Position numbers and translations under genes: made by a program. A stretch of DNA of 64,000 nucleotides from assembly GCF_007989105.1 (NCBI RefSeq), contig NZ_BJVK01000007.1, positions 29,906 through 93,905 on the forward strand, written 5' to 3'. Shown here one piece after another: positions 59,809 to 64,000 of this stretch (positions within the stretch are counted from its first letter, which is position 1; each line of letters begins with the position of its first letter). Below the pieces are notes generated by a model. That model was given only the letters and a program-made list of their open reading frames with translations, did no database searches and was not told the DNA's origin. The stretch comes from Lentilactobacillus kefiri. Lineage in GTDB: Bacteria > Bacillota > Bacilli > Lactobacillales > Lactobacillaceae.

Positions 59809-61134
59809 ATGAATAACAGTACAGTCGATTCAAGCTTCAAAAAGTACCGGCCATTGGCAGTTGCCGCAGGAATTGGTTCAATTTTAGGCTCAGGAATTAT
59901 TGTTGGGTTGTCAGCTACTATAACTGTTTGGCAAACTGGTCTAGGTTTAACAAACACCCAGGTTGGGATCATTTCAGGTGCTTTGACTTTTGCTATTGCA
60001 ATTGGTTCAATGCTTGCTGGTCAAATCACTAAAGTCTTTGGATTAATTCGATCTTTTAATTGGTTAAATTTATTGTATGCCATCGGCGCATTGGTTTGTG
60101 TTTTTTCAAATGGGTACGAAATGCTATTATTTGGAGTCATTATAACCGGTTTAGCTTCTGGAGCAGATTTGCCAATTAGCTTAACAGTGGTTTCGCATGA
60201 TTCACCGAACGAGAAAACTCAATCTCAGTTAGTTTCATCCACTCAAATCTTCTGGCAGATTGGTATTTTCCTTTCATATGTTTGTGCATTCATTGTTTCA
60301 AAAATGGCTGGCGCAAGTGGTGCTAGAGTGGTTTTTACAATTTTAGCCATATTCGCAGTCGTTACATGGCTCTGGCGAACCTTATCAAGTAAATTTAAAG
60401 CTTTTCATCAAGAAGGTGAACAACGTCGAATCGAACATGATAAAGAAGCTAACCTTACCGAAAAAGTATCAGTTAAGAACGTCTTTACTGGATCGAATCG
60501 TAGTAAATTCCTTGGCTTCTTCCTAGCCATTATGATTTTCTATGTTTGTTGGAATTTGTTAGCTAACACGTTTGGCCAATTTCAAACATTCGTATTAGTT
60601 CAAGCTCATGCAACTCAAAGCTTTGCAACTGCTGCAGGATTAATTCTTAACTTAGTTTCATTATGTGCAACGATTACTTTTGCATCTGTTTCTGGTGGCA
60701 AGTATCGTAACAAATTCTTCATCGTTGGCGCTTTAGTTCAAGCACTGGCAATGTTGGGCTTAGCATTAAGTAGTCACGCTCTATGGCCAATTGTTATTGC
60801 GATTGGATGCTACAGCATCGGTAACAACATAGCCGGAGAGGCAATGTACAAGGTTTGGACACAAGAATCATTCCCAGTTGAAATTCGCGCTTCTGTGCAA
60901 GGATTTATCAACGGATTCTCAAGATTCTTATGTGGTTTATTTGCAATGATCACGCCAGCCCTTGTTGTACCTTCTGCAATTAGAAATACTATGTTCGGCT
61001 TTACCGGATTAGTAGTTGTGTTCTTTATTGCGGGACTAGTAATGATGTATCTACAAAGAAAGCACAACATTATTCCTGGCATTGAAAAGGATGAGAGGGG
61101 CGAAAACGATGGCATTCACGTTTCAAATCAATGA
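59809..61134 (+). CDS. MFS transporter (sugar/glycoside), paralogue 1
   Basis: A 441-residue, 12-segment major facilitator. It has LGLTNTQVGIISGALTFAIAIG-type segments, GLASGADLPISLTVVSHD in segment 4 (shared with the second MFS at 62696) and a QESFPVEIRASVQGFINGFSR motif late. It probably imports a rhamnose-containing glycoside or a product of the neighbouring hydrolase. AAAGGAGGG precedes the ATG. Its 3' end overlaps the hydrolase start by 26 bases. Confidence 0.85.
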   Translation: MNNSTVDSSFKKYRPLAVAAGIGSILGSGIIVGLSATITVWQTGLGLTNTQVGIISGALTFAIAIGSMLAGQITKVFGLIRSFNWLNLLYAIGALVCVFSNGYEMLLFGVIITGLASGADLPISLTVVSHDSPNEKTQSQLVSSTQIFWQIGIFLSYVCAFIVSKMAGASGARVVFTILAIFAVVTWLWRTLSSKFKAFHQEGEQRRIEHDKEANLTEKVSVKNVFTGSNRSKFLGFFLAIMIFYVCWNLLANTFGQFQTFVLVQAHATQSFATAAGLILNLVSLCATITFASVSGGKYRNKFFIVGALVQALAMLGLALSSHALWPIVIAIGCYSIGNNIAGEAMYKVWTQESFPVEIRASVQGFINGFSRFLCGLFAMITPALVVPSAIRNTMFGFTGLVVVFFIAGLVMMYLQRKHNIIPGIEKDERGENDGIHVSNQ

Positions 61135-62683
61135 TGAAGTGAAGTTTAAACACGATGAACGTCTACTCAATAAGGCAAAACTATATAAGCCAACTATTCA
61201 TCAAGAGACTATCACCCCAAAGTCCATCGTCGAATTAGTAGAGAACTCACGTCAACTTGAGGGTTGGGGAGTCAAAGATACACAGGATATTACTGATCTT
61301 CCTGACATTAAGTTAAAAAGAGATCAGAAGATTGTGCTAGATTTTGGCGATCATGAGGTAGGTAAGTTCAGTATAGATATTAATTCAGCTGGATCCCCAA
61401 TGGATGCACCACTTTTTATCAAGCTGAAATTTGCCGAGATGCCTGCTGAATTAAAGCACAAAAGCGAGGATTATGATGGGTGGCTTAGCAAGTCTTGGAT
61501 TCAAGAAGAATACATCCATCTTGATGTTTTACCAACTCACCTAGAATTATCACGACGTTATAGCTTTCGGTATATTGAGATAACTGTCATTGACACTTCT
61601 CCAAAATGGCAAGCAGTTTTCTCAAATCCACAAGTACAAAGTGAAACAAGTGCTTCAACCAAAGATTTATCCATTCCTGCGATAAACGATCATGAATTGG
61701 ATAACATCTACCAAGTTGGGTTAAAGACATTACAGGATTGTATGCAAGATGTTTTTGAGGATGGTCCTAAGCGTGATCGCCGCCTATGGATTGGGGATCT
61801 TCGGTTACAAGCACTGGCAAACTATGCAACGTTCAAAGATATTGGATTGATCAAGAGATGTCTGTATCTGTTTGGTGCCATGACAGCTGAAGATGGTCGA
61901 ATTCCGGCGAATGTGTTCACTCAACCTAACAATATACCTGATGATACTTTTCTCTTCGACTATAGTTTATTTTTCATTTCAATTTTGGATGATTTTCAAC
62001 GATTTCAGGCAGACGAGGAATTACTCCGTGACTTATATCCAATTGCTAAAAAGCAGATGGATGTTGCTTTAGATAAAGTACAGGACAATGGAGAGCTTAT
62101 TCTTGATGATAGTTATCCTGTATTTATCGATTGGTCCAACGATTTTGATAAAAATACTGCTGGTCAAGCAGTATTAATCTACACATTGCGGCAATTTATC
62201 CACTTGGCAGACATGATGAAGGATAATGTTGGCGGATATTCTCAAAAGCTGAATAAACTTATTTCGTATAGTCAATCCGAATTGTTTGATGAAAAAAAAG
62301 GGTTCTTTGTTTCTGGGCCTCAACGTGAAGTTAATATTCCATCCCAAGTATGGATGGTCCTGGCTCATGTGATGGATGATCGTCTGAATAAACAAATTAT
62401 GCAGCGAACGGTCGATGAATTGTTCCCAGTCACTGGGATAGCAACACCGTATATGTATCACCATGTTACTCAAGCTTTATTTGAAGCTGGAATGAAGGAC
62501 GAAGCTATTAAGCTAATGAAAGGCTATTGGGGACAAATGATTTCACTGGGGGCTGACACATACTGGGAAGCATTTGAACCAGCTAAGCCTGATTATTCGC
62601 CTTACGGTAGTCCAATTCTAAATAGTTATTGTCACGCGTGGAGCTGTACACCAGTTTACCTGATTCAGAAGTACCTAATTTAG
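61109..62683 (+). CDS. GH78-like alpha-L-rhamnosidase family hydrolase
   Basis: A 524-residue protein without signal peptide, so cytosolic. An N-terminal beta-rich part (DFGDHEVGKFSIDI, FRYIEITVI) precedes an (alpha/alpha)6 barrel. The catalytic-region motif DGPKRDRRLWIGDLRLQALA corresponds to the D-C-P-x-R-x-E/D-R...GD motif of GH78. The closing motif GADTYWEAFEP...NSYCHAWSCTPVYLI is also typical. Shorter than classical GH78 (700+), so it is a divergent subfamily and the exact sugar is uncertain. Start ATG 61109 has GAGAGGGG upstream inside the MFS gene. Confidence 0.75.
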   Translation: MAFTFQINDEVKFKHDERLLNKAKLYKPTIHQETITPKSIVELVENSRQLEGWGVKDTQDITDLPDIKLKRDQKIVLDFGDHEVGKFSIDINSAGSPMDAPLFIKLKFAEMPAELKHKSEDYDGWLSKSWIQEEYIHLDVLPTHLELSRRYSFRYIEITVIDTSPKWQAVFSNPQVQSETSASTKDLSIPAINDHELDNIYQVGLKTLQDCMQDVFEDGPKRDRRLWIGDLRLQALANYATFKDIGLIKRCLYLFGAMTAEDGRIPANVFTQPNNIPDDTFLFDYSLFFISILDDFQRFQADEELLRDLYPIAKKQMDVALDKVQDNGELILDDSYPVFIDWSNDFDKNTAGQAVLIYTLRQFIHLADMMKDNVGGYSQKLNKLISYSQSELFDEKKGFFVSGPQREVNIPSQVWMVLAHVMDDRLNKQIMQRTVDELFPVTGIATPYMYHHVTQALFEAGMKDEAIKLMKGYWGQMISLGADTYWEAFEPAKPDYSPYGSPILNSYCHAWSCTPVYLIQKYLI

Positions 62684-62695
62684 GGAGGAATAACC

Positions 62696-63964
62696 ATGGG
62701 TAATGAAAAGATTTCCTTAAGTAGAGACAATATATTGCTGATTATCGTGGCGGGAATTGCGTCATATCTCGACGCGGCTCTACTGGTGAGTCTTGGAGTC
62801 GCATTACCAATTTGGGCAAACTATTTAGATCTGAATAGTTGGATTGTTGGTTTGCTAAGCACAACATTGACAATTTCTGTTGCCATAGGTTCATTTGCAG
62901 GTGGTTGGTTAGCTGACAAGTTTGGTCGAGTTACTGTTTTTAATTACGATATTTTGTTTGTAGCGGTTGGCTCTGTAATTGTGGCCTTTTCGCGAAATGT
63001 ACCTTTGCTACTGGTAGGGGTTATTGTGGCTGGACTAGCTTCTGGGGCCGATTTACCCACGTCGTTGGCTGTAATTTCTGAACGAATGGATAAGCGGACG
63101 TATGGGCGTGCAATTGCGTCAACGCAGATTTTTTGGACGGTAGGAATTTTACTTTCACAATTCATTGGGATGCTGAGTGCCAACGCTGGCATGGGAAGCC
63201 CGACAACCCTGTTTGGTTGGATTGGCTTGGTTGCTTTTGCTAATTGGTGTGTTCGAGTATTCTCTAAGAATTTCCGTCAGATTGAAGAAGGCTTGGCAGA
63301 AGTTGTTGAAGAAAAGATGGAATCAGTTGGTAAAGTAAAAAAACATTACAAACTTCGAGAATTGTTACGGAATAGCAGTTATGTGTTACCGCTCATTTTC
63401 TTAACGACTTTCTATCTGTTTTGGAATCTACCTGCTAACACTTGGGGATCATTTGTTAATTACTTCATTGTGACAGTTGATAATCGTAGCCAACTTTATT
63501 CAACAGTGATTGCATTAGTTGCCAATGTCCTCTGTTTACTTGTTAACGTGGTCTATCTAAAGATCTCTGATTCTAAATATCGTTATAAAGCGATGTATAT
63601 CGGGATTGCAACAGCCCTAATTGCCTTTCTTTCTGCAGGAATATTTAGTGAGTATTGGCAAGTATTTACCTTCGCATATATCTTTTATTCAGGAAGCACT
63701 GTGTTGTGTGGAGAAGCCCTTTACAAGATATGGAGTCAAACTTTTTATCCGGTTGATGCCCGAGCAACTTTAACTGGTTTTTCTTATGGATTTGTGCGAG
63801 TAATTACTGCTATGTTTTCACTAATTACACCAACATTGATGGGGTATTCACCGAAGATTTTGCTATGGATCATGGTTGGTTGCACAGTTATCTTTGGAAG
63901 TTGTGCACTTATTATCGTTCTGTTGGTTAAGAGATTTAAGGTGTCGGATCCTACTACCGTGTGA
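62696..63964 (+). CDS. MFS transporter (sugar/glycoside), paralogue 2
   Basis: A 422-residue, 12-segment major facilitator. It is clearly related to the MFS at 59809: GLASGADLPTSLAVISERMD, ASTQIFWTVGILLSQF, YKIWSQTFYPVDARATLTGFSYGF. It lies 12 bases after the hydrolase with GGGAGGAA before the ATG. Two related carriers around one hydrolase suggest import of two substrates, or import of substrate and export of product. Confidence 0.87.
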   Translation: MGNEKISLSRDNILLIIVAGIASYLDAALLVSLGVALPIWANYLDLNSWIVGLLSTTLTISVAIGSFAGGWLADKFGRVTVFNYDILFVAVGSVIVAFSRNVPLLLVGVIVAGLASGADLPTSLAVISERMDKRTYGRAIASTQIFWTVGILLSQFIGMLSANAGMGSPTTLFGWIGLVAFANWCVRVFSKNFRQIEEGLAEVVEEKMESVGKVKKHYKLRELLRNSSYVLPLIFLTTFYLFWNLPANTWGSFVNYFIVTVDNRSQLYSTVIALVANVLCLLVNVVYLKISDSKYRYKAMYIGIATALIAFLSAGIFSEYWQVFTFAYIFYSGSTVLCGEALYKIWSQTFYPVDARATLTGFSYGFVRVITAMFSLITPTLMGYSPKILLWIMVGCTVIFGSCALIIVLLVKRFKVSDPTTV

Positions 63965-64000
63965 CAAGCCGCTCTACATGAGGTCTAGAAATATTGGTTC

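Overview
The window looks like the replication-origin region of a heterofermentative Lactobacillaceae chromosome, probably from the Lentilactobacillus/Levilactobacillus (buchneri/brevis) side of the family. The evidence is the rpmH-rnpA-yidC / dnaA-dnaN-yaaA-recF-gyrB-gyrA order, strong Shine-Dalgarno sites with frequent TTG/GTG starts, a lactate oxidase, an acetolactate (acetoin) module, a complete walRKHIJ-htrA operon followed by rlmH, and a secreted protein whose N-terminus resembles the cell-wall-binding region of L. brevis-type S-layer proteins. The species assignment is inference; no 16S gene is present.

Layout. 1-2.8 kb (mostly minus strand): the end of a DJ-1/PfpI-like gene, glycerate kinase, yidC, rnpA, rpmH. 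2.8-12.5 kb: oriC with DnaA boxes on both sides of dnaA and an unwinding element before dnaN, then dnaN, yaaA, recF, gyrB, gyrA; two parS-like sites flank gyrA. 12.5-14.2 kb: lactate oxidase with a structured 3' region and a small membrane protein. 14.5-15.8 kb: rpsF-ssb-rpsR. 15.9-19.3 kb: an NhaC-family transporter behind a T-box (probably tyrosine) and an amino-acid permease. 19.6-23.7 kb: gdpP, rplI, dnaB. Then tRNA-Lys(CTT) on the minus strand, walRKHIJ and htrA to 31.2 kb.

Accessory material follows. A frameshifted S-layer-like gene, a 48-residue AbrB/MazE-like antitoxin and a dense DnaA-box cluster lie upstream of rlmH (31.3-34.8 kb). Next come an SDR oxidoreductase, an AT-rich OppA/M42-peptidase pair, a C26 hydrolase, a TPM-domain protein and a GPP34-like protein. 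At 42.3-48.4 kb is a CcpA-type-site-preceded sugar-acid operon: TIM-barrel isomerase, GntP-like permease, KDG-type kinase, an HPS/KGPDC-type decarboxylase or synthase, 6-phospho-3-hexuloisomerase, KD(P)G aldolase and a LacI regulator. It is followed by a YghZ-type aldo/keto reductase. The alsS-aldB operon and its divergent MarR regulator lie at 52.5-55.5 kb, with a pair of perfect operator palindromes between them. The right end has a secreted amidase cut short by an in-frame TAG, a Kv-type potassium channel, and an AraC-MFS-GH78-like hydrolase-MFS glycoside locus.

The most unusual signals are: (1) a three-copy family of structured repeats placed directly after gyrB and rplI, whose stems co-vary while the bulges stay constant; (2) a predicted pseudoknotted RNA after the lactate oxidase gene; (3) the sugar-acid operon that joins an Entner-Doudoroff-like branch to a hexulose-phosphate branch, with a hybrid active-site signature in the decarboxylase/synthase; (4) the second DnaA-box cluster about 30 kb from oriC.
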